Assembly: GCF_005860765.1 (NCBI RefSeq)
Contig: NZ_VCEI01000011.1
Span: forward strand, 1-64,000
DNA: 64,000 bases
From: Dyadobacter sediminis
Lineage (GTDB): Bacteria > Bacteroidota > Bacteroidia > Cytophagales > Spirosomataceae
Direction: 5' to 3'
A program made the position numbers and the translations under genes. Under the pieces are notes generated by a model that saw only the letters and a list, made by a program, of their open reading frames with translations, ran no database searches and was not told where the DNA came from. This document shows, one piece after another, positions 9,101-18,719 of the stretch. Each line of letters opens with the position of its first letter. The first letter of the stretch is position 1.

Positions 9101-10465
9101 ATGGAGTATTTTCTAGTTTCCATTTTCCTGATCCAGTACGTTCGTTCTTCGTTACAAACCAAAACCCGTTTCCCGGCACAGGATCAGATCCTGATTTATG
9201 CGCGGGGAATGTCCATTGCGCTTATAGGTTTATATTATGTATTTAATGAAAGGTCCTGGTTTGACTGGTTCTGGCATATCTATACCGTTTCCCTGCTGCT
9301 TTATCTGTACAAGAATGAGGCATTTCAGTCGCTGCGATCCGTTATCCAGTCATTTATCCCGTTCATTGCCATTTCGGTAATGCGGGACCTGGTGAAAGTG
9401 CTTTTTCCGGTTACGTATGACCGGATTGATTACATATTCGAAGTAGCTATTTCGGCTGCCTTTATCCTTTGTTTTGTCATCTGGTTTTATGCAAGAAAAC
9501 AGCAGCGTATCCTGGCCAAGGAGCGGGAAGAGCGGCTGCGGGAAGAAGAGGCAAGCAAAGCACAGAAACAGTCGCTTGAATACCTCGTGAACGAACGGAC
9601 GATCGAACTGACCATGCAGAAAGAGGAACTGCAAAAGACAATTCAGGAATTGAAATCGACTCAGAACCAGCTTATACAAAGTGAGAAAATGGCGTCTTTG
9701 GGCGAGCTTACCGCCGGGATTGCACACGAAATTCAGAATCCGCTGAACTTTGTCAATAACTTTTCAGAAGTATCGGTTGAACTTTGTCAGGAACTGGAAG
9801 AGGAAATGGACAAGATCACGATGCCTGATGCTGACAGGGATTATATAAAAGGAATCATTTCGGACCTCAGCCAGAACCAGCAGAAAATTACGCATCACGG
9901 CAAACGGGCGGATTCCATTGTGAAAGGAATGCTTCAGCATTCCAGGGCATCGTCCGGCGAGAAGGAACCGGTGGACATCAACGCGCTTGCCGACGAGTAT
10001 ATGCGGCTCGCTTATCACGGACTGCGTGCAAAGGATAAGGAATTCAACGCCGCACTGGTTACGGATTTTGATGCGGCCATCGGCAAAGCGAATGTGATGC
10101 CGCAGGATCTGGGCCGGGTTTTCCTTAATCTTTTTACCAACGCGTTTTATGCCGTTGCAGAAAAAAAGCGGTTGCTGGCAGCATCCGGAAACCGGCAGGA
10201 TTACAAACCCGAAGTGAAAATCAGTACCAAAAAATTTGACGGTAAAATCTACATCCGCATCGCGGATAATGGAACAGGAATGCCTGAACATATAAGATCC
10301 AAAATCTTTCAGCCGTTTTTTACCACAAAACCAACCGGGCAGGGAACGGGCTTGGGGCTTTCCATGAGTTACGATATCATTACGGTCGGTCATGGCGGTG
10401 TCTTGGATGTGGATACGGTGGAGGGCGAAAAAACAGAATTCAGAATAACGCTTCCGATCAGCTGA
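9101..10465 (+). CDS. Membrane sensor histidine kinase
   Basis: 454 residues from ATG at 9101; an in-frame TTG at 9056 would add 15 residues, but the ATG puts a hydrophobic helix (MEYFLVSIFLIQYV) at the start. About four to five membrane segments fill the first 130 residues. A coiled coil rich in K, R and E follows, then HisKA with the phospho-accepting His in GELTAGIAHEIQNPLNFVNN (residue 209). The HATPase domain has an N-box (VFLNLFTNAFYAV), G1 (IRIADNGTGMPE) and G2 (GQGTGLGLSMSYDI). There is no periplasmic sensor domain, so the signal is probably sensed in or near the membrane. It is the first gene of a four-gene operon and likely phosphorylates one or both downstream receivers. Confidence 0.9.
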   Translation: MEYFLVSIFLIQYVRSSLQTKTRFPAQDQILIYARGMSIALIGLYYVFNERSWFDWFWHIYTVSLLLYLYKNEAFQSLRSVIQSFIPFIAISVMRDLVKVLFPVTYDRIDYIFEVAISAAFILCFVIWFYARKQQRILAKEREERLREEEASKAQKQSLEYLVNERTIELTMQKEELQKTIQELKSTQNQLIQSEKMASLGELTAGIAHEIQNPLNFVNNFSEVSVELCQELEEEMDKITMPDADRDYIKGIISDLSQNQQKITHHGKRADSIVKGMLQHSRASSGEKEPVDINALADEYMRLAYHGLRAKDKEFNAALVTDFDAAIGKANVMPQDLGRVFLNLFTNAFYAVAEKKRLLAASGNRQDYKPEVKISTKKFDGKIYIRIADNGTGMPEHIRSKIFQPFFTTKPTGQGTGLGLSMSYDIITVGHGGVLDVDTVEGEKTEFRITLPIS

Positions 10466-10506
10466 AAAAAGGGTCTTAACAGCTGAGAAAAGCACTAACG
10501 TTTGAT

Positions 10507-10881
10507 ATGAGAATACTTGTAGTTGATGATGAAGAAGATGTGAAATCGCTTTTTGAGCAAAAGTTCAGAAAGGAAATCCACAGCGGTCAGTTTGAATTTT
10601 CTTTTGTCTTTTCGGGAGAAGAGGCTTTACGGTTTCTCGGGAACAATCCTTCCGGCGTGGTCATGATTTTGTCCGATATCAACATGCCGGGCATGAGCGG
10701 TATCGAATTGCTGAAATCCATCCGCAAGGATTACCCCGCCGCGCCTCCGAAAGTGATGATGATCACGGCCTACGGCGACAACGACAATCACGATCAGGCT
10801 ATGCATTTCGGTGCGGATGATTTCCTGTCCAAACCGGTGGATTTTAATGAATTGAAGGTCAAATTGCTTAATACCCTATGA
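10507..10881 (+). CDS. Single-domain response regulator (CheY-like)
   Basis: 124 residues, receiver domain only. The acidic pocket is VVDDEED at the N-terminus, the phospho-acceptor is D57 in [13 protein letters not shown], and the conserved Lys is in [10 protein letters not shown]. With no output domain it may act by protein contact, as a phosphate sink, or as a relay between the kinase and the next protein. Its stop overlaps the next start (ATGA at 10878-10881), so the two are probably translated together. It resembles the receiver of its neighbour, which suggests a local duplication. Confidence 0.92.
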   Translation: MRILVVDDEEDVKSLFEQKFRKEIHSGQFEFSFVFSGEEALRFLGNNPSGVVMILSDINMPGMSGIELLKSIRKDYPAAPPKVMMITAYGDNDNHDQAMHFGADDFLSKPVDFNELKVKLLNTL

Positions 10882-11924
10882 AAGCGAAAATTCTGGTTGT
10901 GGACGATGAGACCGATCTGCAGTTACTGATCAAGCAGAAATTCCGGAGACAGATCCGGGAACAGGAATACGAGTTTGTGTTTGCGGAAAACGGCTTGAAA
11001 GCATTGCAGGTGCTGAACGAAAATCCGGACGTGGACATGGTGCTCAGTGATATCAACATGCCGGAAATGGACGGACTTACGCTGCTGATCCGGCTGGGTG
11101 AAATCAGCCCGATCCTGAAATCGGTCATTGTATCGGCTTACGGCGATATGGATAACATCCGCACCGCCATGAACCGGGGCGCATTTGATTTTGTGACCAA
11201 ACCCATTGATTTCAAAGACCTGGAAGTGACCATGGAAAAGACCTTGAAATACGTGGCGCAACTGAAAGAAACCATTAAGGCCGTACGTGAAAACGATATA
11301 CTGCGCATGTATGTGGATGCTTCGGTACTGCAGTTTATGACGCAGGATGCTTTCGAGCAATCGCTCATGACAAGCGAGAACATTGAAGCCACGGTCGTAT
11401 TCATGGATTTGTGCGGCTTTACTTCCATTTCCGAAAATGAGCCTGCGGACCGTGTGGTCAAAATGATCAACAAGTATTTTGATGTGATGGTGAAGGAAAT
11501 CATTGCGCAGGGCGGACTGGTGGACAAGTTTATGGGTGATGCAGTGATGGCCGTGTTTCGCGGCGATTATCATCTTGACCGCGCCATAGAATCTTCACTG
11601 GCCGTCAGAAATCACATCAATGGCTTTAAAGAAGAACTTTCCGATCAGTCCGGTTATTATCCCAAAGTTTCCATCGGCATCAATTCGGGTGAAATGGTTT
11701 CCGGCAACATCGGTTCGGCTGCGCTGAAAAGGCTGGATTATACGGTAATCGGTGACGCAGTCAATGTAGCTCAGCGGCTGCAATCGATAGCAGCGCCCGG
11801 GCAGGTCGTAGTGCCGGAATCTGCCTATCTGCTGATTAAAGAGGCGTTTAATTGCAATCTGATCGGTGAAGTCAATCTGAAAAACAAGGCAAATCCTGTA
11901 AAAATCTATGAAGTGCTGGAATAG
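10878..11924 (+). CDS. Response regulator-class III adenylate cyclase fusion
   Basis: 348 residues. Receiver at 1-120 with phospho-acceptor D58 ([13 protein letters not shown]). After a helical linker, the class III cyclase catalytic domain spans about 165-345. Visible active-site residues are the metal-binding D177 (FMDLCGFT) and D221 (KFMGDAVMA), K217 and D287 as the pair that reads adenine, and N296 and R300 in DAVNVAQRL for the transition state. All key residues are present, so an active ATP-using cyclase making cAMP is predicted. Receiver phosphorylation by the upstream kinase would control it. Cytosolic. Confidence 0.93.
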   Translation: MKAKILVVDDETDLQLLIKQKFRRQIREQEYEFVFAENGLKALQVLNENPDVDMVLSDINMPEMDGLTLLIRLGEISPILKSVIVSAYGDMDNIRTAMNRGAFDFVTKPIDFKDLEVTMEKTLKYVAQLKETIKAVRENDILRMYVDASVLQFMTQDAFEQSLMTSENIEATVVFMDLCGFTSISENEPADRVVKMINKYFDVMVKEIIAQGGLVDKFMGDAVMAVFRGDYHLDRAIESSLAVRNHINGFKEELSDQSGYYPKVSIGINSGEMVSGNIGSAALKRLDYTVIGDAVNVAQRLQSIAAPGQVVVPESAYLLIKEAFNCNLIGEVNLKNKANPVKIYEVLE

Positions 11925-11926
11925 TT

Positions 11927-12505
11927 ATGAATGTTGAAAAAGCAGAGGAATATATCATCCGCCAGCTTGGGTTAAGGCTGTCGGAAACGCTTTATTATCA
12001 CGGCCTGCATCATGTGGAAGACGTAACGCATGCCGTCCTGAATTTAGCTGTGCAGGAAGGAATCACAGACGAGCAATCCGTCAAACTGCTCCGGATCGCT
12101 GCGTTGTATCATGACTGCGGCTTTATGAATACCTATCAGAACCATGAAGAGGAAGGTTGCCGGATTGCAAGGGAAATATTGCCGGATTTCGGGTTTTCAA
12201 AAGTGGAAATTGCTTCCGTCTGCGGCATGATCATGGCCACCAAAATTCCGCAGAACCCTCAAAACCATCTTGAAGAGATTATTTGTGATGCCGATCTGGA
12301 TTATCTCGGGCGGGACGATTTTGAACCCATTGCCGAAACGTTGTTCCAGGAACTGAAAGTCCGCCAAATCGTTGCCGATCGTGAAAGCTGGAATCAGATT
12401 CAGGTAAAATTCCTGACAGCACACCATTACTGGACCCAATCGGCAACCAGACAACGCGCCCCGAAAAAAGCAGTTCATCTGGAAAACCTGATCAAATTAA
12501 TCTGA
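11927..12505 (+). CDS. HD-domain phosphohydrolase
   Basis: 192 residues starting 2 bp after the cyclase stop. The metal-binding HD signature is H28/H29 (YYHGLHHVEDV), H62-D63 (ALYHDCGF) and a later Asp in ICDADLDYLG. HD proteins of this size hydrolyse phosphoester bonds in nucleotides or cyclic nucleotides. In a cyclase operon a role in degrading the product or a related nucleotide is a reasonable inference, but substrate cannot be read from sequence. Last gene of the operon. Confidence 0.88.
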   Translation: MNVEKAEEYIIRQLGLRLSETLYYHGLHHVEDVTHAVLNLAVQEGITDEQSVKLLRIAALYHDCGFMNTYQNHEEEGCRIAREILPDFGFSKVEIASVCGMIMATKIPQNPQNHLEEIICDADLDYLGRDDFEPIAETLFQELKVRQIVADRESWNQIQVKFLTAHHYWTQSATRQRAPKKAVHLENLIKLI

Positions 12506-12555
12506 TCAATTCAAATCTGATATCTTACTTTTCACAAACAGCATTTCACAAAAAA

Positions 12556-15500
12556 TCACTGCACACGCATTTTTTCATTCTGAACGCGGATCCGCTGACA
12601 AAGTATCCGCAGCACATTGCGCAGTATTTCATCCCGTTCTTCCATCAGTTCAAAAAAATCTTCCTGATCAATCCGGAAAACCAATGCGTCCGTCTCGGCA
12701 ACGATTGTGGCCGAGCGCGGTTCGGCATCCAGCAATGAAAGTTCACCGAAAATTTCACCTTTGTCAAACAAGGCAAGCTGTCTGCTGCCGTCGTAAACGC
12801 CGATTTGTCCGGTATAAATCACGTACATGGAGTCGCCGAGATCTCCTTTTGCGAAAATTGCCTGGCCTTCGCTGTACGTTACTTCTTTCATGATCGGAGC
12901 AATGGAACCAAGCACGTTTTCCGGGGTCTGGGAAAAAATGCGTGTGTTTTTCAGGACTATAACCCTTTCCATTTCGGATATTTGCCGGGCTGCTTCTTCG
13001 TGTTTCATGCTTTCAGGAATTGTAAAAACCGGATTTTCAGTTGGTGACAGTTGTATGATTCTTTGTCTGGCTGCATCCCGTACAAGCCGGGAAGGGTGAT
13101 TGGACAATGCCTGCAGAAGCCTGCTGTTTTCATCATCCGGAATGCAGTTCTGGATGGCGAGTGCAATGGTCCAGGGGGTAAAGAGCTTTTCCCTGCGTAT
13201 CAAAATGTAAGGAACAACAGGAATTCCGGCATTCGTACTGGCCGTATACTGCCGCAAAGCTTCCCGCTTTTTCAGGATGGAAATATCTTCAAACAAGGCA
13301 TGCAGCGAAGGATAAAGCATACGCGGAATAAGGCTTTCGATCATTTCGAGCGAATTGGCCCGTTTCTCGCGGGACGCATGCCTGATCCCGTTCCACGCAT
13401 TTTGTACGGCATCCTTGTCATACTGCATCATAAACAGATAGAACAGCCGCTGGCCCGTTTTTTCAAGTTCATAATCCAGCGCATCGTTCCAGACTTTGTT
13501 TTCGCCGCTTTCGTCCATTCCGTTCAGTAAAACGGAAGCATGGATCAGTTCTTTTTCTACGAATTCAGCGAGCAGCGGCCTGTATTCTTCGTTTGTCTTG
13601 TAACCCGTAAGTGCTTTCAGTGCAGACAGATGAATAAAGGTGTCAGCTGCTTTTACGTTAACAACATGCCCGGAATTAATTGCCGGTTTGCTGTCGTAAA
13701 TGGTTGTAACAAGTTCAAAAAGCGTCCGGAAAACGAAGTCATTTTTGTTTTTTTCGGCTGCTTTTACAAATGTTTCCATCCGCTTTCCGGTAACATCCCG
13801 GCGCAGCCAGTCCTGAACAATGCTGATGCCGGAATCGCCGGATCTGATCAGGGCAGTTAAAGTCGGTTTGTTCAGGTTTTCGGCAAGGAGCGGTTTCAGC
13901 TCCTGTATCAATCTTGCAGAACCATACGTGGCGGCCACTGCCATGGCGGCATTTTTCACTTTTTCCGAACCTTGATCCAGACAGTCTCTGATGCTGTTTT
14001 CATAAGAATCCAGGCCGGTTGTCTGTATGCAGTCCAGCGCGGTAAGCTGTGCTTTTTCATTTGCGGAAACAAAAAGCCTGCGCAGCGTGCCATGAATCAA
14101 AGGCAATGCCTGTCCTGCTTCCCAGCATCCCAGAATAGCACCTTTTACAATATCCAGGTCTTCGTGCGAAAGAAAATAAGCCAGTTTTTCATCAGAAAGC
14201 CGCGACGCCGAGCATGCGATGCGAACGGCAAGTGTCTGGCAAGCAGACTCCGGTTCGCTTTCAATATATGCCAGAAATGCTTTTGAAAGCTCCGGTTTCT
14301 TGATGGTTGCCAGTGACTGCAAGGTTTTCAGCCTGACTTCCGGATTGGGATTTTCGAGCAAAGAATCAACATTTTTACTGAATACGGAAACCTTGTTTGC
14401 TGTCAGCCATTCGATCGCATTGATTACTTCTTCCTTACGCTGACTTGCCAGGTTTTCAGTTATAAATGGCAGCGCCTCTGCCGAGGAAGCCATTTCACCG
14501 CTCCTGATAAACCGCTTGCTGATCGCGCTTTTCAGTTCGAGCATATAATGGCGGTAGGCCTTGCGGAAAATAAACAGCGCCACAACGGCAAAAAACAAGG
14601 ACAGGTCAAAAGTAAGGCTGATATCACTGAGCTGTTGTGTATAGACAATCCAGAGGAGCAAGCCGGCGATGAGCATTCCGAGCGGCTCAAACAACCCTTT
14701 TGCCAGCGTATGTCCTTTCAGGCGGGTTTTGGTAGACAACGGCTGAAAAAGGACCAGGAAAACCGGATCGAAAATAGTCCTTCTGACGAGCTCAAATAAT
14801 AAATAGGCAATGCAGTAATACACCAGCAGGGACGGCTCGTCTTTCCGGAAATACGATGAAACCAGTAGCCCGAGCGAAATAGCAATGGTCGTGAGCGGCA
14901 GTAAAAAAAGGGTTAGCCGCACCCCGAAACGTTCGACCGTTTTTCCTGAAAACAGCATTTTTACCAAGGTTGCGATTACATAAGTGGCGGTAAGTAAAGA
15001 ACCTACGAACACAATGACGTCATGCTGGCTGTGAAATTTGTATTTGACATTGACAAAAAAATGGTACTCGATCCACGTTGCCGTCGCCGCCATGGCTGCC
15101 ATGCCCAGACATAAGGATGTAATCAGCTTGTTGCCGCCGAAGTATTTACGGATAATCCTGGAATCCGATGCGGCTGTCTGTCGCGGACGGGCATGATGCG
15201 GATTCGGGATTTCGGTAAACCGGAACGTAAGCACCTGCGTGTAAAATGCCAGGGCAAAAAAGACCAGTGAAATGAGCAGTAAAATCATGAGCACCGACGG
15301 GGAATGAATCAGTACGGCAAGCACGGCGCCGAGTGCCTTGGCCGGCATATCGCCCGAACCGATCACGCTGAACAAACGCTTGCTTTGCCTCACGTCAAAA
15401 ACCAGCGCGGATAATCCCCAGAATTCCAGATTAATAAGTAGATAAATAATGCGGTAACCGACCATAATGGCAATGGCCGTGGCAACGCCGTGCCCGACCA

Positions 15501-15804
15501 GCAGCAGCGCCATTACGGTAACCACCATCAGTAAGGACGAAAGCATAGTGCCCAGGCTCAGCCTTTTGAGCAAAAGCCTGTGTTCGAAATGTTCGTAGAC
15601 TTTCCCGGCAGCCATTACAGCAAGCGCAGCAGCTATGTAAGCAATCGGAAGGGAATATTCAGGATGGTTTTCAAGCAAGAGGACATTGGCAGAAACGTAA
15701 ACGAGCGTTGTGCCGACGTTGATAAAAAAGTTATGAAAGAAAAATAGGATCGTCTGCGGATGGATGGAATGGAATAAACTGTTGTTTTTGTTCAAGGATT
15801 TCAT
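12556..15804 (-). CDS. MFS/NTT-like transporter fused to HEAT repeats and a cyclic-nucleotide-binding domain
   Basis: 1082 residues. Residues 1-430 carry about 12 hydrophobic helices of the NTP/NDP-antiporter or MFS type. About 430-900 is a helical solenoid of HEAT-like repeats (LLENPNPEVRLKTLQSLATI, SHEDLDIVKGAILGCWEAG). Residues 945-1082 form a cNMP-binding domain whose phosphate-binding cassette, GEIFGELSLLDAEPRSATI (1016-1034), keeps the Glu and Arg that contact cyclic nucleotide. Known family members link transporter-like domains to Crp-like sensors; substrate is unknown. It converges with the adenylate-cyclase operon, with 50 bp between stops, so it is a candidate cAMP effector. Confidence 0.9.
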   Translation of the reverse strand: MKSLNKNNSLFHSIHPQTILFFFHNFFINVGTTLVYVSANVLLLENHPEYSLPIAYIAAALAVMAAGKVYEHFEHRLLLKRLSLGTMLSSLLMVVTVMALLLVGHGVATAIAIMVGYRIIYLLINLEFWGLSALVFDVRQSKRLFSVIGSGDMPAKALGAVLAVLIHSPSVLMILLLISLVFFALAFYTQVLTFRFTEIPNPHHARPRQTAASDSRIIRKYFGGNKLITSLCLGMAAMAATATWIEYHFFVNVKYKFHSQHDVIVFVGSLLTATYVIATLVKMLFSGKTVERFGVRLTLFLLPLTTIAISLGLLVSSYFRKDEPSLLVYYCIAYLLFELVRRTIFDPVFLVLFQPLSTKTRLKGHTLAKGLFEPLGMLIAGLLLWIVYTQQLSDISLTFDLSLFFAVVALFIFRKAYRHYMLELKSAISKRFIRSGEMASSAEALPFITENLASQRKEEVINAIEWLTANKVSVFSKNVDSLLENPNPEVRLKTLQSLATIKKPELSKAFLAYIESEPESACQTLAVRIACSASRLSDEKLAYFLSHEDLDIVKGAILGCWEAGQALPLIHGTLRRLFVSANEKAQLTALDCIQTTGLDSYENSIRDCLDQGSEKVKNAAMAVAATYGSARLIQELKPLLAENLNKPTLTALIRSGDSGISIVQDWLRRDVTGKRMETFVKAAEKNKNDFVFRTLFELVTTIYDSKPAINSGHVVNVKAADTFIHLSALKALTGYKTNEEYRPLLAEFVEKELIHASVLLNGMDESGENKVWNDALDYELEKTGQRLFYLFMMQYDKDAVQNAWNGIRHASREKRANSLEMIESLIPRMLYPSLHALFEDISILKKREALRQYTASTNAGIPVVPYILIRREKLFTPWTIALAIQNCIPDDENSRLLQALSNHPSRLVRDAARQRIIQLSPTENPVFTIPESMKHEEAARQISEMERVIVLKNTRIFSQTPENVLGSIAPIMKEVTYSEGQAIFAKGDLGDSMYVIYTGQIGVYDGSRQLALFDKGEIFGELSLLDAEPRSATIVAETDALVFRIDQEDFFELMEERDEILRNVLRILCQRIRVQNEKMRVQ

Positions 15805-16005
15805 AAGGTCTGAATACGGGCTTCAATCCTGTAAAATAAACACTTATTCTTCCTTTTAAAAACCCGGATTGCAGATTTAGCTTCGGGCTGCACCGGAATT
15901 TGATCCGTTCAGAAATTAAAAAGCCCACAGCCGTTTGATGGAACAAACAGCCATGAGCCATAACGTGGAGTAAAATAGTAAGATAATGAAAGCCTTATGT
16001 TGCTG

Positions 16006-16356
16006 CTATGCCAGGGGCTGCGGGGAGGCGTTTCCGCGTGAACCCGGGAAAAGCCGCAGTTGCGAAGCATCCTGTTCAATATGTACAATCAGTGGTGTAA
16101 AGCCGTCTTCGGCCATGTACCGGATCTCGCAGGAATGGGCGGGCGTTTTAAGTTTTCCCTGCTTGTTGACGAGATTGACAATTTGCCTGACACCGTCGAC
16201 GTGAAATTCGTAGCTGCCGTTTTTGCTCGGCATTTCAATAGACAATGATTTTGTATAAGAGCCTGCTGTCTCGCTTTCAGGCATTTTGAATCCGGTTGCA
16301 ATGGTACTCAGGCCCAGTGAAACAACCTGAAGAAAATTTCTGCGTTTGATGTCCAT
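16006..16356 (-). CDS. Small exported hypothetical protein with Tat-like leader
   Basis: 116 residues. The N-terminus MDIKRRNFLQVVSLGLSTIA has the RRxFL pattern of twin-arginine leaders. The rest is a short beta-rich domain with no known family (SYEFHVDGVRQIVNLVNKQG). It follows the spike/lyase-like gene by 125 bp on the same strand. The function is unknown; position suggests co-expression with that gene. Confidence 0.6.
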   Translation of the reverse strand: MDIKRRNFLQVVSLGLSTIATGFKMPESETAGSYTKSLSIEMPSKNGSYEFHVDGVRQIVNLVNKQGKLKTPAHSCEIRYMAEDGFTPLIVHIEQDASQLRLFPGSRGNASPQPLA

Positions 16357-16481
16357 TTTATAAGAAGTAAATGTCGTGAACTGGTTTGGAATAACTGTTT
16401 TGAAATGGGTTTTTTGTCAATGCACTGTTTTACGGAATGCTTAAAGCCGACTGACAGCAGCTGTATTGAAAATCAATGTGG

Positions 16482-18719
16482 TTATACAATCAGTAAAGGT
16501 TCGGTAATTCTGGATTCGAGCGAAGTATTGTACTGTACTTCCATGTTTGCATATTCCACGGCAACCGTCTGAGGCATGGGTGAGCGGTATATGCCAAACT
16601 TCCAGTAAGGTCCGGTTTCATCCGGATACCCGATTCCGATGTTGGAAATATTGACCAGCTCCACGCCGTCTTTCCACCATTGAAACTGACCGTTGGTTGG
16701 CGAGAAACGGATGCGCATGACATTTTTGTGCCAGATTCCGCGTGTAAACTGGCTGGTGCCTCTCAGAAACGATTTCGGACTGATCGTATGCGGTGTTACC
16801 GTTGTGGAGCAGGTAAAAGCTTTGAAAGTATCAAGTCCTTCCAGTCTGAAACCCAGCACCGGCGGCGAACTGATATCGCCTTCGTCTTCGCTGGCATGAA
16901 ACTGGCCGAGGTAACAGAAGTCGGACGGTTCCAGCGTAAGTGCTTCCCCGGGTTCGATTTTGATGGCAAATGAAAGCCATACATCCTGATCGTAAGGCAT
17001 CTGGGCACCTTTCATGTAAAACTCGGAACGTTCGCGGTATTTATTGGTATAATCTCCTGACCAGACTTCACCTGCATTTACTACCGCGCGGTACAGCGGA
17101 GACGTTTTGTTCGTTGCTTTCTGCAGAGACCATTCCTTGTTCGGAGTCTGGGTCATATACGATTTGTCGAACATGCTCACCATGGTGCCTGCATTACCAA
17201 CCGAAACAAACTTCTCGGGGAACAGGTTGACTGCAATATCTTCATGCTCTGAGCTGATTACATTCGAGTCATAAAAATTGATCAGCTGGATCTCGTTTTC
17301 TGATTGTTCAATCTGATAATTGGAACTCGTTTGTTTGATCCAGGTCCCGCCGTCAATCCTTTGGGTAAATACATCGGATGTGTTGCTTGCAGATGGTCTG
17401 TTCAATGTTACAATATCTGCTTTTCGAGTAACCGGAGTGGCATTGGTGCGGATGTAACTGGTCATTGCAGTTGCTTTTTCCAGCTGGATTCCCCAGATCA
17501 GCACACCGCTTGTGCCGTCGCCGGTATAGGATTGCTTGCCGTTGCTGATTTCACAGCCGATTACCGTGGAAGTATTGGATGAAGATGCGATGAAAGTGGC
17601 AGCGCAGCGGAACCAGCCGTTTCCTGCATTCTCTACCGCAGACCCGATGAAAATGCTGCTTTTGTTCCCGACTATTCCGTTTGCAATATCAAAATGGATG
17701 GTCAATCCGCTCACATTGAAATAAACCCAGGTCCTTTCGGCAGCTTTAAAAAAGGCGCTGACCGTATAGGTATTTCCGGCCTCTGTGGTGATCGTAGGGT
17801 TGGGTACAATATAGTGTGCGGTGCTGGATGCCGTGTTTTCTTTTATTTTATATCCGAATGTTTCACCGTCCGGCGATTTTATCGTAGAAAGCGGTGTGCT
17901 TGCAGCCTGTTTGCGCCACGGCGTACCTTCCAGTTTCTGGGAATACAGAACCAGGTTGGTACTTTCCGGTTCTATCAGTGCTCCTGCCAGTAACGGCGCA
18001 GTGTCTGAAAGCCTGTAATTGTAACGCAGGCCCATATAGGCATTTTCGGCAGTAGGCGTGTAGGCCGTCATGTTGATGCCCGGCTCCATCTGGGCACCCC
18101 AGGCATAGATGCATTTCCCGGTAACACCCGCATAACTTGCGGTACTGGTATCATTCAGGATGTATACGTGAAAGCCGGAAGTGGATCCAAGGTCAGGAAC
18201 AGCCGTCAGCTGAAGTCTCCACCAGCCATTGCCGCTGTTGACCGCCTTGTAACTGATCAGATTGGAACTTGCCGCAATGAAAGTACCCGTGGCAAGATCG
18301 AGTTTTACGGTGGGGTTGCCTCCCGTAAAAGAGGTGGAATCCGAAAAGCTGAACTGTATTTTACTGCGCGTCCCTGCCTTAAGGTACATACTTACTGTAA
18401 CCGGCTGGCCTTGCGGAACGGGAACAATGCGTGAAATCCTGTGTTCGCCGGTTTTGATTTCTTCAGAAATTTTGCAGGCAGTGCTGGTACCGTCCGGTGC
18501 CAGAATGTCGCCCGTCGTAGCAGCAAAGGCCATCACCTGAATCCATGGGCTCACAGCTAATTTCTGGCTCTGCGACAACCAGTTTCTGCCCGGTTGTGCA
18601 AAGTGCAGGTATCCGTCCGAGCCGTAGTAGGAAGCTTCACTTTCTCTGATAAAGGAGATGTTGTTGTTGAGCGCTGAAGACTCTTCTCTGAAATCGAAAG
18701 CTTGAACTGGTGCTAGCAT
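16482..18719 (-). CDS. Two phage-spike-type domains joined to a heparin-lyase-like domain
   Basis: 745 residues. Two similar modules (about 40-220 and 255-430) show the pattern of phage head-spike/fibre carbohydrate-binding domains: WLSQSQKLAVSPW, APDGTSTACKISE, VSMYLKAGTR, NGWWRLQLTA, and in copy two SPDGETFGYKIKE, VSAFFKAAERTWVYF, NGWFRCAATF. The C-terminal part (about 540-745) resembles the heparin lyase I-like family, with YRERSEFYMKG, DVWLSFAIKI and LGQFHASEDEG. No signal peptide is evident at MLAPVQAFDF, which is odd for a sugar-binding or lyase protein. Substrate and activity are inferred from fold only. Confidence 0.7.
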   Translation of the reverse strand: MLAPVQAFDFREESSALNNNISFIRESEASYYGSDGYLHFAQPGRNWLSQSQKLAVSPWIQVMAFAATTGDILAPDGTSTACKISEEIKTGEHRISRIVPVPQGQPVTVSMYLKAGTRSKIQFSFSDSTSFTGGNPTVKLDLATGTFIAASSNLISYKAVNSGNGWWRLQLTAVPDLGSTSGFHVYILNDTSTASYAGVTGKCIYAWGAQMEPGINMTAYTPTAENAYMGLRYNYRLSDTAPLLAGALIEPESTNLVLYSQKLEGTPWRKQAASTPLSTIKSPDGETFGYKIKENTASSTAHYIVPNPTITTEAGNTYTVSAFFKAAERTWVYFNVSGLTIHFDIANGIVGNKSSIFIGSAVENAGNGWFRCAATFIASSSNTSTVIGCEISNGKQSYTGDGTSGVLIWGIQLEKATAMTSYIRTNATPVTRKADIVTLNRPSASNTSDVFTQRIDGGTWIKQTSSNYQIEQSENEIQLINFYDSNVISSEHEDIAVNLFPEKFVSVGNAGTMVSMFDKSYMTQTPNKEWSLQKATNKTSPLYRAVVNAGEVWSGDYTNKYRERSEFYMKGAQMPYDQDVWLSFAIKIEPGEALTLEPSDFCYLGQFHASEDEGDISSPPVLGFRLEGLDTFKAFTCSTTVTPHTISPKSFLRGTSQFTRGIWHKNVMRIRFSPTNGQFQWWKDGVELVNISNIGIGYPDETGPYWKFGIYRSPMPQTVAVEYANMEVQYNTSLESRITEPLLIV

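Noticed and set aside
16482..18719. Prophage remnant
   Set aside because: Spike-type domains alone; no capsid, tail, integrase or attachment sites seen.
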